NCBI RefSeq assembly: GCF_963583255.1
Contig: NW_026908893.1
Span: forward strand, 124,001-188,000
Origin: Pyrus communis
Taxonomy: Eukaryota > Streptophyta > Magnoliopsida > Rosales > Rosaceae
Length of the DNA stretch: 64,000 nucleotides
Direction: 5' to 3'
In this document: one piece after another, positions 12,403 through 22,663 of the stretch
How positions within the stretch are numbered: the first letter of the stretch is position 1
Layout of the letters: each line of letters opens with the position of its first letter
Notes under the pieces: model-generated
What the model saw: the letters and a program-made list of their open reading frames with translations, nothing else
Database searches by the model: none
Told to the model about the DNA's origin: nothing
Made by a program: the position numbers and the translations under genes

Positions 12403-12655
12403 TTGTTTGAAGTAAACTATTTACAACTTCAGTAAACAGTTTTTTATGTTCTCTCTTACAAATGCAGTCATCCTATTCAAAGTGACACACTATAAGCACA
12501 CAAGAATAATACTTACAATGAATCCGCAGGCACGTCTGCTTCATTGTGTCAAAGAAGTATATGAGGTAAGTTGCCAGCAGAACTTATTTCAATGAGTCAC
12601 GATTACATGCTTAACGAACTAGGGGAGCCTAGTGCACATACAGAAGTATGAAATG
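12403..12655. other. 3' flank of the UPF0426-like gene
   Basis: Short unique sequence between the truncated LTR and the UPF0426-like stop codon. It probably holds that gene's 3' untranslated region (minus strand). A small exon-like block with splice-like borders on the minus strand (about 12518-12536) could not be assigned. Confidence 0.35.
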
Positions 12656-14578
12656 TTATTCAATCTCAATCTGTTGCGGGGCTTCTCCTTCTGGTTTTAA
12701 CCCATCAGCAACAATATCTTCCTCGGTGATTCCAGAGGCTTCCACAGTCCTTGAAACCCAATCCTTGAGTGGATCTTCATTCAAATCAAGCCGTAAAAGA
12801 CCAGCAAACATCCCTCCCATGAAGGCAACTGGCTCCTACATGATGAGATAAGCAGTGAAAATCATGGTACTAATATTACCATTTACATACAAAACAATGT
12901 GCATGCTCATGGGAAATCCTCTATGTACTCGCACGTATTTATAGAAAACACAGTAGAAGCCTAGAAGGCTGAACAAATGAGCGATACGGTCAATTAGTGA
13001 CTCATAAGAAATTGATCAAAGAGTTACTTTTAGTTTTACCAAAGTAAACACTGAAGTAGCATGTATACTTGCTTTTAGAAGATACTCATGATGCAGTCCA
13101 AATATGGACCAGGCAAAATATAATGCAGTGATTTCACGTGTGGTTACTTGACCTCTTGCAATGAAAGAGGAAATCGTCTTTCAAAAAGAGACACGAAGTG
13201 ATGCACAATTTCACAAGGATGAAGCTAGGAATATAGAAGAGCAATTTAGCTGTACAACTGTTGACGTGAGTCATAAATCAGTTAGTATTGGAATGTAATT
13301 TGGTTTCCTAGATTAAAGGGATCCTTACTAGTTGAGGTTAAAACTCTCTTTTATTATTCCTTGTACTACAAGGTGTGGATGTATATATATTGCCTCCATA
13401 TTGGAGAGATAATACAATAAGCAGAATTTATGATCTTTATCTTGGCATCAGAGCCGGGTTTTATGGCCTGGTATTTTTTCTCCAACCTTAAATTCAAACT
13501 CAACGATTTGAACTTTAATATTTGGTCGAAGATGATGGAAGTTCACACGGAAGGATTAAATAAGATGGGTTATCTCAATGGGAAGACTCCGGCTGTGGAT
13601 GAGACAGAACCCGGGTTTTTAAAGCGGCACACTGATGATGCAATCGTCCGAGGATGGCTGCTAAAAACTATGGAACCACATCTGTTAGGGCTATTCATTG
13701 AGTTACTAACGGCACATGATATTTGAGAAAGCGTTAGTTAGATGTTCTATGATGTGGCAGACGAGTCCCAGTATTATGGGCTATGATGCAAGACAACAAG
13801 AACAAGACATAATGGACGTCCAGTGAACAACAACATATCAAAGGTGGTATCAACGTTTTTTTTTTAAAATATTTTATTGGACAACAATTTAAGGGAAAAA
13901 AACAAGAAAGAGCAAAGCAAGTAGTAAGAACGAAATTTTGAGGCCCAAAAGGCTTATAATAGAGATTTTTCATCCGATGTCCATTGCATAAGAGAGAGTA
14001 GACACTGTATTATAAAAATGCAAGAATCGGTTGGCAACAATCTAATCTCTCAGAAACCCAAAAACATCCTCACAAAATCATACAATAAATCAGCAAATAA
14101 AATAAAAAAACACCATGACAAACGCGTAGACCAACATCCAAAGTATCCGTAAAATCAACAACACAGATTCAAACATCATTAAACCAAATTATGCATGGGT
14201 AATCTATGAATTATTGAAAAATGGGCGGTGGGTGTAGACAGAGGTAGTAGTAGCTGTAACAAGTACCTTAAGCGCTTCTCTGAGAATGGGTTCTTCGCTG
14301 GGATTGAAGAAAAACGCCTTAATCCCACTGCAGTTCCCCAAACGCACTTTTCTGCTGCTGCTGCTGCTGATGGGAACCAGCTCCTTCGGTGATGTCGATG
14401 GTTTAATAAACCCAGGGCCAAGCTTCTTTGATTTCCACTGTTACCCAATTGTCAATTACTCATCAAAATGGATAAGTAGATGAAGAAGAATAGGAAAAAG
14501 AAAATTTGGGCCGTCGGATTATTCACTCACGAGTGCACACGAAGGAGAATTCACAAGAAACACAGACATGTTGACCAT
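12656..14578 (-). CDS. UPF0426-like predicted chloroplast protein, 132 aa
   Basis: Three exons join in frame: 14531-14578 (16 codons from ATG), 14267-14437 (57 codons) and 12656-12835 (59 codons plus TAA). The splice borders are GTGAGT/AACAG around a 93-bp first intron and GTACTT/TGTAG around a 1431-bp second intron. The mature part reads KAFFFNPSEEPILREALK, EPVAFMGGMFAGLLRLDLNE and a C terminus ending PQQIEIE, which I recognise as the UPF0426 family (Arabidopsis At1g28150-like). The N terminus is rich in Ser, Lys and Pro (VPISSSSSRK) and lacks acidic residues at first, as expected of a plastid transit peptide. The molecular function is unknown. The large intron holds a copia fragment, and repeat sequence begins only a few bases upstream of the start codon. 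Exon 1 rests on splice logic alone and is the least certain part. Confidence 0.72.
13259..13726 (+). mobile_element. Copia 5' fragment (LTR, PBS, start of gag)
   Basis: An LTR-like start TGTTGACGTGAG (13259) runs to a primer-binding-like site TGGCATCAGAGC (13443-13454). Next comes the beginning of a copia gag (UBN2-type) with FNIWSKMMEVH, ETEPGF and AIVRGWLLKTMEPHLLGLFI, ending at a stop at 13724-13726. The rest of the element is absent. It lies inside the second intron of the UPF0426-like gene, on the opposite strand. Confidence 0.75.
13727..14266. other. Remaining intron 2 of the UPF0426-like gene
   Basis: AT-rich intronic sequence between the copia fragment and exon 2. Nothing else is recognised apart from short A and T runs. 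Confidence 0.5.
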
Positions 14579-14584
14579 GAGGAA

Positions 14585-15800
14585 CTAAACTCCCCCTTGG
14601 TTGGGGGGTGATTCGAATATATGTTTATGCTTGCATTTTGATTTGATTACTTCTAATTGCGTTTCATAAGTTGTGATTCAATTTGTTTAACTGTTTTATT
14701 GATAACTTATTTATGTATGTTTATTGAGAGTGCACGCTTAATTTTCATGCATGAATATGACGCTAGAATATAAGTGAGTTTCACCTAATAGTTACGAACT
14801 TATATTCATAAGTAGTGGAGGTTGCTTATAAACAATCGCGTTAAACGAATTCTTGGCAAGAGTTTCATGCATTCATAGTAACGAATGCCTCGTCAACACT
14901 TATAATTTTCATAGAGCGTAATGATTCTTGCTTGTACCTCTTCTATGCATTCATGTTGAGGACTTGTGGGGAATGTTTTGAATTGTCGCATGCATCATCC
15001 AATTCAATAACGTTAGGAAGATTTGAAGGTTAATTAGTGCATCACGGTTAACTTGGGGTGTTGAGAATTCATGGTTTATTGAAATGCAATTGGAAATCAT
15101 TTTATTATGCAAGTATAACATGTATGGAGATGAACCCCTTGGCTAGCATCCATCCATTCATTCCATTTCATCACATTCATATATACTATCTGTCTTAATT
15201 CGAATCTGTACATTTTATTTAATTTCGTATAAAACTCAATCCCCCTTTACTTTATTGTCCAATTTAGTAGAAAGTGTTTTAGTTTATGTTTATAAGTGTT
15301 TTGATTCATTTTGTTACATAATTTCGTCCAAATTCATCAAAGTGCTCAAAACTGCCCAGAAAGTGATTTTAAGGCAGTTTTGAGTGTTTTGGGTGATGTT
15401 TGAGTCTTTTGGTTTGTTTTAATGTTTTGAGTGTTTAGTTTTACATTCTTTGAGTTAGTTTAGTGTTTTATATTGTGTTTTTACGTTCTTGAGTCAAGTT
15501 ATTACTTAATTTCGTCCAAATTTGTGGTTTTGCTCAAATCTGCCCAGAAAGTGGTTTTTAGGCAGATTTGAGTGTGTTTGTGTTGTTTTGAGTCTTTTGG
15601 TTTGTCTTAGTGTTTTAAAGTTTAGTTTTGCATTCTTTAAGTCTAGTATAGTGTTTCATATTGTTATTTTACGTTTTTGAGTCAAATCCAAGTGGTTAAC
15701 AATCCCTCCTAATCCCCGGTCCAGAACGATCCCTACTTATACATATACTACAATTTGACGAAAAGAGGGTTTAATTTATGCGCGTATAATTCACGCATCA
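14585..15800 (+). repeat. Gypsy LTR-like repetitive segment
   Basis: The stretch starts near ACTCCCCCTTGGTTGGGGGG and ends in a phrase AAAAGAGGGTTTAATTTATG (about 15761-15780). That layout resembles the LTR and pre-PBS region of Tat/Athila-type gypsy elements, from memory. It carries an imperfect tandem duplication of about 190-200 bp (15295-15497 and 15498-15687), each copy containing TTTCGTCCAAATT...CTGCCCAGAAAGTG. No PBS or coding region follows, so it is a fragment or solo LTR with unclear borders. Confidence 0.45.
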
Positions 15801-16315
15801 CATGCCTTTACAGAGTGATGCGTGCCAAGTGTCTCGCTCGGCCTTGTTTATCTAACCATATGTCTTCAAGCACCGTTCTGATCGCCTTTACATCCCATCG
15901 TAGGCCTCTCGCTCCGCCACTAACTGTGAGTCGCCACGTGGCTTGATTGACGTATAAGTAGCATGTTCCTGGAAACTTGTGCCATAAAGCTGTTAGTCTT
16001 TTTTATAAAAAAAGAGGGACAACTAGTGGCAAATCACAATTATCGACCCCTTTCGGGCTCGAGAGACTATGGGAAATTCCATCCTGCCCGTGCCACTGTT
16101 AAGTAGACTTGCCAGTTCGAAGCATCAAACCAAAGACTTCCTACATTTTTTGTTTATTAAGACCAAACCTAAAAAAATTATAACTCATTACAATGTGGAG
16201 TTTATTCCCTATGAGAAAATTTGTCAAACTCCTTAATTTAGTGCTAAAAAAAAGTAACAAACCAATCAACTTAAAGTAGTATTAAATATCGAAAATTAAC
16301 AAGTTGGAAATTTTT
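15801..16315. other. Intergenic, nothing recognised
   Basis: No coding frame of note and no clear repeat ends. A short open frame at 15755-15946 straddles the repeat border and has no recognisable domain. Confidence 0.4.
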
Positions 16316-16478
16316 GTCACCCACGTTGGTCCATCTTATGTGTTTTTGACGGATTACTAACGTGTCAAAGAAGTTTCTATTTAAGAATCTTTAACGTGAT
16401 TAGATGTACGAGAAAATTTTTCGTGTGACAAAAATATTAATTATGTCATCAACACATATTTTGTGAGGGCAATTGCTC
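16316..16478. repeat. Direct repeat copy 1 flanking a solo LTR
   Basis: GTCACCCACGTTGGTC... through ACATATTTTGTGAGGGCAAT is repeated with few differences at 18832-18990, right after the solo LTR. The two copies are in the same orientation. Confidence 0.85.
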
Positions 16479-16547
16479 CAGAAATACCAAGGAATAATAT
16501 AAGTAGGAGAATTAAGTAGTGGATCACCATAGTAATCATATTGTCAC

Positions 16548-18831
16548 TGTGACAGCCCGTCCCTAAAAATTATGATTTTTATAATTTTAATACGTGAAAT
16601 TACGGAATTGCCCTATGGGCAAAGCATGATTTTTCGAGGATGTATGTGATTCTTGTATATTTTGTCATGTTTCTTGACATATTCAGATAAAGCTCGATCT
16701 TACGGACGCGTAGACACAAGTAGAAGTGAATCTGGAGTTACGGTTAAAGTTTTATTGAGTTACAAACCCGAAAGTATTTGGAATGAATCACTATTTTAAT
16801 TATCTTACACTATATTTTTATTATTACTAAAGGATTTATATGCCATTGGTGAGTGTGGCTGGGAAAAAAGGAGAAAAAACAGAAAAGAAGGAAAATGGGG
16901 GAAGAAAAAGAGAAAATAGGGGAAAAAAATAGGAGGGGGACGAATCAGGGAGAGATTAGGGAGGGAAAGGAGAAAGGTGAGTGGTACCCAATGACTTCCT
17001 TCCCCTTGACCCGTTTTCGACCCGCGCAACCCATCCCAATGACCCGGTTCTTACAACCGATTTCTAACGCCATTTTCAGTGTTTCTCAGGCAATTCATAG
17101 CCATAGGCCATCTAGAAACAACTCGGCATGAATCACTCCTCATTTTCCACTCAAACGCAACGAGATTTGGCCTCGGGTATGAAAAGCACAACCGATGGGC
17201 CCAAGGGTTTTTCCATAGCAATCAACCGTTTCTAAAGCTAGATCCTTTCACCACCACCACCACTAAAGGACTTTCTTTAATCACAGGAACAAGCCCAAAC
17301 AAGAATGGGGGCGTTGGAGTTCGAATTGTGGACAAATCAAGGGACACCCATTTCTAGGGTTTCCGGTGGGTTAGAGGAAAATTGGGGCCATTCCAGGCCA
17401 AATTGGACTTAGCCACATGTATAAGGTTTGCTCTACTCTTTGAGATCTTCATTTCTGTAATTTTTGAGAATTTTTAGAAATAGTTGAGTTTTCCGACGAG
17501 TCGGGGCGGCTGGTGCGGCGGCGCACGGTCAGGAAGCCGACATTGTGTTTTTATGCAGACTTGTTATTCTATTTATGCTTTTGAGACCTAATTGCTGTGG
17601 TTTGAATATTAATACGATTGTAGAATATGTTGGATTAAATGAATATATTCGTATTTGGTTTGAATTCTGGATATGTGAACTACGAATGGCTTGCTCCTTG
17701 TTTAGGGTACGTAGGTAGTCTAACAAGACGTTAGATGCAGCCATACAATATTTAAGACAAAAGCCTTGTTTGGGAAATTAAGCAATGTGAAGGAATTGGT
17801 GAAAATGTGAGTTTTAACTTTATGATTTATTGATTGATGAGATATGGGTGAATCGTACAGGTTACTATAGGTGACTCCGACTTACGTACTAGCATTGATT
17901 GATGAGATATGGGTGAGTTGTACAGGTCACTATAGGTGACTCCGACTTACGTGCTAGCATTGATTAATGAGATATGGGCGAGTCGTACAAGTCACTATAG
18001 GTGACTCCGACTTATGTGCTAGCATTGATTTAATGAGATATGGGTGAGTCGTACCGGTCACTATAGGTGACTCCGACTTACGTGCTAGCATGGATTATTA
18101 AGCACCTGATTATTTATATTGCTGATGAGATGCTGTATCATGGTATACTTCTGGATTTACTGATAGTATACAATTGATTTCATCCTTATACGTAGTATGA
18201 TTTTCTAGGAAATTTTACAGGTGTTACAGCGAGGGGTTATAACGTTTAGAAGATCTTTATTAAAACCTTGTTTTTAGGCCACAATAGGTGGATCCGGCTG
18301 ACATATTACTTTTTATGGATTTACTTCACTTGGTTTACCTATTTCATTATGTTGAGTTATTGAGCATGGCATACATATGGATATTACTATTCCGAGCATT
18401 GTTTCGATATAGATATGTATTCTATTTTCTGGGAAATTATACAGGTTTTATGGTGAGGTTTATTACTTTTGATAAGTGAATGGTTTTTGAAAAGCTTTGT
18501 TTTCACCCACTTACATTTTCTATTGTGCACCCCTCCAAGTTCTAGTAGTGAAGTTTCCGTATCAACGAGGATTCGTGGCACTTCCCAATACAGGTGGCTT
18601 CTTATGATGGTATAATCGTTATCTTACCTTATTGTACTCTACTTATGCTCTGTATCATGTTTGTATGGGTCCATACCCGCTCACCACGCACTCGTGTATT
18701 TAGGCACTTCTAGATTTAAATTTATTCTTAGTTTACACATTATCACACTTTATGGCTTCATCACCTTCCAGGTGTCGGCCATCACAACTTGATTCGGAGT
18801 CCTAGTCGACATTCCGGGTCGGGGTGTGTCA
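16548..18831 (+). mobile_element. Solo LTR, gypsy type, with 5-bp duplication GTCAC
   Basis: It starts TGTGACAGCCCGTCCC and ends GTCGGGGTGTGTCA. GTCAC stands directly outside both ends (16543-16547 and 18832-18836), as expected for an LTR-element target duplication. There is no internal region. It shares the conserved 'CCACTTAC...GCACCCCTCC' block (about 18507-18536) with the LTRs at 7370, 9926 and 47685. A four-unit tandem repeat sits at 17831-18091. Confidence 0.85.
17831..18091 (+). repeat. 65-bp tandem repeat, four units, inside the solo LTR
   Basis: The units are 17831-17895, 17896-17960, 17961-18025 (65 bp each) and 18026-18091 (66 bp). Each begins TGATT..ATGAGATATGGG and ends GTGCTAGCAT or close to it. 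Units differ by a few substitutions. Confidence 0.95.
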
Positions 18832-18990
18832 GTCACCCACGTTGGTCTATCTTATGTGTTTTTGATAGATGACTAACGTGTAAAAGAAGTTTCTATTTAA
18901 GAATCTTTAACTTGATTAGATGTACTAGAAAATTTTTCGTGTGACAAAAATATTAATCATGTTATCAACACATATTTTGCGAGGGCAATT
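18832..18990. repeat. Direct repeat copy 2 flanking the solo LTR
   Basis: Near-copy of 16316-16478. The border between the LTR and this copy coincides with the GTCAC duplication. Confidence 0.85.
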
Positions 18991-19791
18991 ATGTGACCGA
19001 TGCCTTAGCTAATGGTTTATTTTAAAACTATATTTTACACCAAGATGTGAGGGGCCTTAGCCAATTGGGTAATGATAATTCGATATCAAACTCATTATTC
19101 ATAGAGTCGAACTTAATTAGTGTAGATATATCAAATATTTTGAAAAACAATTTTTTTTTTTTTTTGAACAAATTGAAAAACAAAACTTAAGACTTTCTAT
19201 TTACAAGTGGAAAGAAAACTAAGAAAAAACTATGCTTGGCTAGATTTTGGTGGCATATAATTGTAGCCAAAAATCTGCTGTTTCCTTTTTTGTCTCTTTG
19301 CTAATATTTCGATACATGTCCTATGCCCTAAACCCTAAACCAAGTTAAATCTGGCGTCCATCTTCTTCTCGGTCCCGACTATCATCTTCAAACCCTATCA
19401 TCGTCAATCTTCTTCCAGTAATTCTACAATTTGGGGGCAAGCATCAGTCCCGGTATATGAATCTTGAACCCTCCATGCCCACTTTCTCTCTTCGTGTCTC
19501 ATATCATATTCCTCTTCATGTTTTGTTTTTGTCAAAAAAAAAAAAAAAAAAAAAAGAACGGTTATTGACACTTCAAAATTTTATTTAGCACTCTTCACAT
19601 GTGTATTTTTCTTTCTAAATATTAAAAATTTGGAATGTAAAATGAGAATTTTGAAATGACAATAACAATTTTCCCAAAAAATCAGTATAAAGAATGTTTG
19701 ACAATTTATCATGATTCATGATGAAGATTAGTGTTATTTTTTAATAATTGTATACGGGTAGAAAAAAGTCAAGATAGGATGGGCTTTGAAT
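18991..19791. other. Intergenic, AT-rich
   Basis: No gene. Positions ~19559-19675 look like an eroded relative of the MITE at 21617-21737. There is a poly-A run at about 19536-19555. Confidence 0.4.
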
Positions 19792-19800
19792 AAAAGTTAA

Positions 19801-20738
19801 GGGAAATTTTATTTAAACCCATCTAACCACTTTTGACACCCAACTTAAATTTTAAATGTTAATTGTTTATTTTACCCTATTGCATAATTACTATTAAGTA
19901 CAAAATGAAATTAATAATAAAAATCAAATTTATCAATAGACCCACATACTATAATTAAACCCTAGCCTTACCCTTTGTTTATCTTACGTTCATTCCGACT
20001 AAAACCCTAATAGCTCTGATAGAGAAAAACAAGTTTTTCTATTGATGGATGGTGATTTTGAAGTTTTTAATCCTCCAACTAAAGTATGACTCAATTTATG
20101 GATATTTTGTTTGTTTTCTTCTTATTTGGATTAAATTTCATACTTTTTATATTATATTGTATTTATCTTTCTCTGCCATCTGCATGCGCCCCAAAACACC
20201 AATGTAAGGCCTTTTGATAAGTACTATAAAGACATAAAACTTGATTCTTGGTGCAAATAAAGATTGCTCAACCTTAACCACGAGCTAGCGGGTGGCATGT
20301 CTTGCACCTTTTTTATTCGAAATAGCTCCAATTTGTTTATTTGTTTATTAACATAGTAGCAAAACACTCAGCCTTATGTCACTTCAAAGTATCTTAAAAA
20401 GTACATGAAAATGCTCGATTTAAGAAGGACTGAACTGGAGCTTGCTTAACTTTCTATTAGCAAATTCAAGTCTATGGAATGATCTCTTGGATCCCAAGTC
20501 CATGGAAGGGTTGTGGTAGCAGAAAGAAACAAAGCACCCATGGAAATGCTAGTCCTATATGGCATATGCAATTATAAAGGGAATGAGTGTAAAGATAATT
20601 TTACATTTTGAATTGGGTTTGAAATGGTAGTTTAGGTAATAAATTTGGGTTTAAAGAGATATTAATTCTTTAATAAAAAACAATATGGGTGAAGAGAGTA
20701 AGTTGGGTGTAGAAGATGAGTTCAAATAAAATTTTCCA
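19801..20738. mobile_element. Mutator-like non-autonomous element, 938 bp
   Basis: The left end GGGAAATTTTATTTAAAC is matched at the right, in reverse complement, by GGAAAATTTTATTTGAAC. The inverted similarity extends inwards with gaps (CACCCAACTTA near both ends). The flanks AAAAGTTAA (19792-19800) and AAAGGTTAA (20739-20747) match at eight of nine bases, a plausible aged 9-bp target duplication. No transposase or recognisable captured gene is seen inside. Confidence 0.65.
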
Positions 20739-20851
20739 AAGGTTAATAGAGTTATCTCTTAGTTAAGTTCTAAAACATGTGTCAAGATATTAGCAAGAAG
20801 ACATAATGGGAGACACAAAAAAGGGAACAACAGATTCTTGGCCTATAATTT

Positions 20852-21023
20852 GAGAGATTTTTTAGTATGACCGAAACACGGAGTGATACATCACATGTCA
20901 CTATACAAATTGTGGAATATGTGTGTTAAAAAATTAATAACTTAAAAAATAAAATTTCTCACTACTTATATAAAAATACATGGTGTAGCACTTCTATTCC
21001 GATCACAACAAAAAATTTCTCCA
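20852..21023. mobile_element. MITE-like element, about 170 bp
   Basis: Imperfect inverted ends: the left GAGAGATTTTTTAGTATGAC...ACATCACATGT mirrors the right ACATGGTGTAGCA...AAAAAATTTCTCC. The target duplication is unclear. Similar short sequences occur near 3900-4010 and 43750-43890. Confidence 0.5.
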
Positions 21024-21455
21024 ATAATTGCGATGTAAGGACCATTCCTTTTAATATATCACGGCACTAATTTAGGACCTTAATTCGAGGAAAGTATGCC
21101 TGAAAACTAGGGTTCCACTGTCTTTCTATTTTCTTTGGTTTTGTGTTAATTAAGACATTTTAATTGGCCTAATGTCTCTCCATTGTATAAGCACACCACA
21201 GTGGTTTCGATCTGATCATATGAATTGACAAATGTGTCCTACACAAAAGCCACAATATTCATGCATTCATTTCGGTTCGTTGCTCAAAGCTGATATTTTG
21301 CATAAATAACCTGTTGTCTAATAGTCTATAGGCTATAGCTGCCAAACAAACTCATTCTCGAGCTTTAGAACTTGGGGCATATCATGTGTGCTTGGATCCC
21401 CTCAAATGTGTTGAATACTTAAAGGTGGCAACAATATTATATATGTATTATTTAA
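21024..21455. other. Intergenic, nothing recognised
   Basis: No coding frame or clear repeat structure seen. Confidence 0.4.
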
Positions 21456-21609
21456 GGAATTTTAACAAAAAGTTTTTGGTACTATTCATTTTAATGAAAA
21501 ATCATATTTTTACATTAAAATGTTAATCATGTACTATTCACTATACCCTTTATTTTATCCTTATCTTTAAAACTCAAAATTTTCAAGCCATTTTCATTAG
21601 TTTTCCTTA
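21456..21609 (+). repeat. Dispersed short repeat family, copy 1
   Basis: A ~150-bp unit runs from AAGGAATTTTAACAAAAAGT to TTTTCATTAGTTTTCCTT. It recurs in reverse orientation at 43283-43441. Both copies contain the blocks 'TGGTACTATTCA' and 'AAAACTCAAAATTTTCAAG' or close variants. Probably a MITE or SINE-like family. Confidence 0.7.
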
Positions 21610-21616
21610 TTATTTA

Positions 21617-21737
21617 GGGAATTATTATTAATACTCCAAAAATCTCATTCTACACTCCTTAAAAATGTATTTTTCTTTCTAATTATAGAAAGTTTGGAGT
21701 GCCAAATGAGATTTTTGGAGTGTTAATAACAATTCCC
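21617..21737. mobile_element. MITE, 121 bp, with 8-bp target duplication
   Basis: The left end GGGAATTATTATTAATACTC and the right end are reverse complements with two mismatches over about 33 bp (through CCAAAAATCTCATT). The perfect 8-bp repeat ATTATTTA flanks it (21609-21616, 21738-21745), the size used by hAT elements. Confidence 0.85.
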
Positions 21738-21745
21738 ATTATTTA

Positions 21746-22663
21746 TTGTGTTTTCGGATACAATATAAACATATACAATGCAAAATCAAACTTGCTTTAA
21801 GATTTCTCATATATAGACGTCGTGAGAATCTCTTCACCTTGGAGACGAGTCGCCTGGTTTCATGCCTGCTTTTGCAGTAGAACAAGCTAAAGTTAGTTTG
21901 TAACTTGAAATACACACATAGCCCATTCCGAAGTATGAAGATGTCTACGTATTTAACTCGAGGACTAACTACAATTTACATTTTTCAAGGTTTTTTTGTT
22001 TTTTTTATAAGTTCACCTTTTAATTTTTAATTTTTGCACCTTGAGGATTTTATGTTATATAATTTATTCGTTTGGTTGTTTGTTTGATCACCTAATCTTC
22101 TATTAATTAATTTACTTCTTTTTTGTTAATGTAGTGTAAATATGACTTATATGCATTTCAGTTACGAGTTTCACACTTATCATATCAATCAATTAGATTC
22201 AGATAAAAAAGAAGAAAGGATTAGATATTTCATTAAAATAAAGGCATACACAAATGGAGTCTATTATCAATAGACGTGCAGCTAGAAATAAACAAAATAA
22301 GGGTTAGTGATTCTTCCTTGAGAATTCAGATAATTGATGGCCTGCTCTATACGATATTACATTAATTCAAACTTGTACACGTATATCAGTGTGCACTACG
22401 AAGAATAACTTATTACCTGTGTAACTCGACGTGGCTTTACTGTGTTGATTAGTTTGGTCAATGATTCCTGCTTAGGTAATTAATTATGGAATTATATGTA
22501 TATTTATAAAGGTACATGCTGTGTTATTTTTTTAATTATAATTGATCGTGTTGTATTAGTGGTTGTCGTGTGTGTATACATACATACATATATATATATA
22601 TATAGAGTCAATTAAGTTAACGTCAACCGATACATTTTTCTGGCAGGTTCCGAAAGATAGGAA
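21746..22663 (+). promoter_or_regulatory. Upstream region of the CYP724-type gene
   Basis: Unique AT-rich sequence with no other gene. An (AT)-rich stretch TATATATATATATAGAGTC at about 22590-22607 lies some 60 bp before the ATG and may hold the core promoter or lie in the leader. I cannot place the transcription start. Confidence 0.4.

Noticed and set aside
14179..14448. Minus-strand 89-codon open frame over UPF0426 exon 2
   Set aside because: The conserved UPF0426 residues are in a neighbouring frame that splices cleanly to the next exon; this frame is a shadow.
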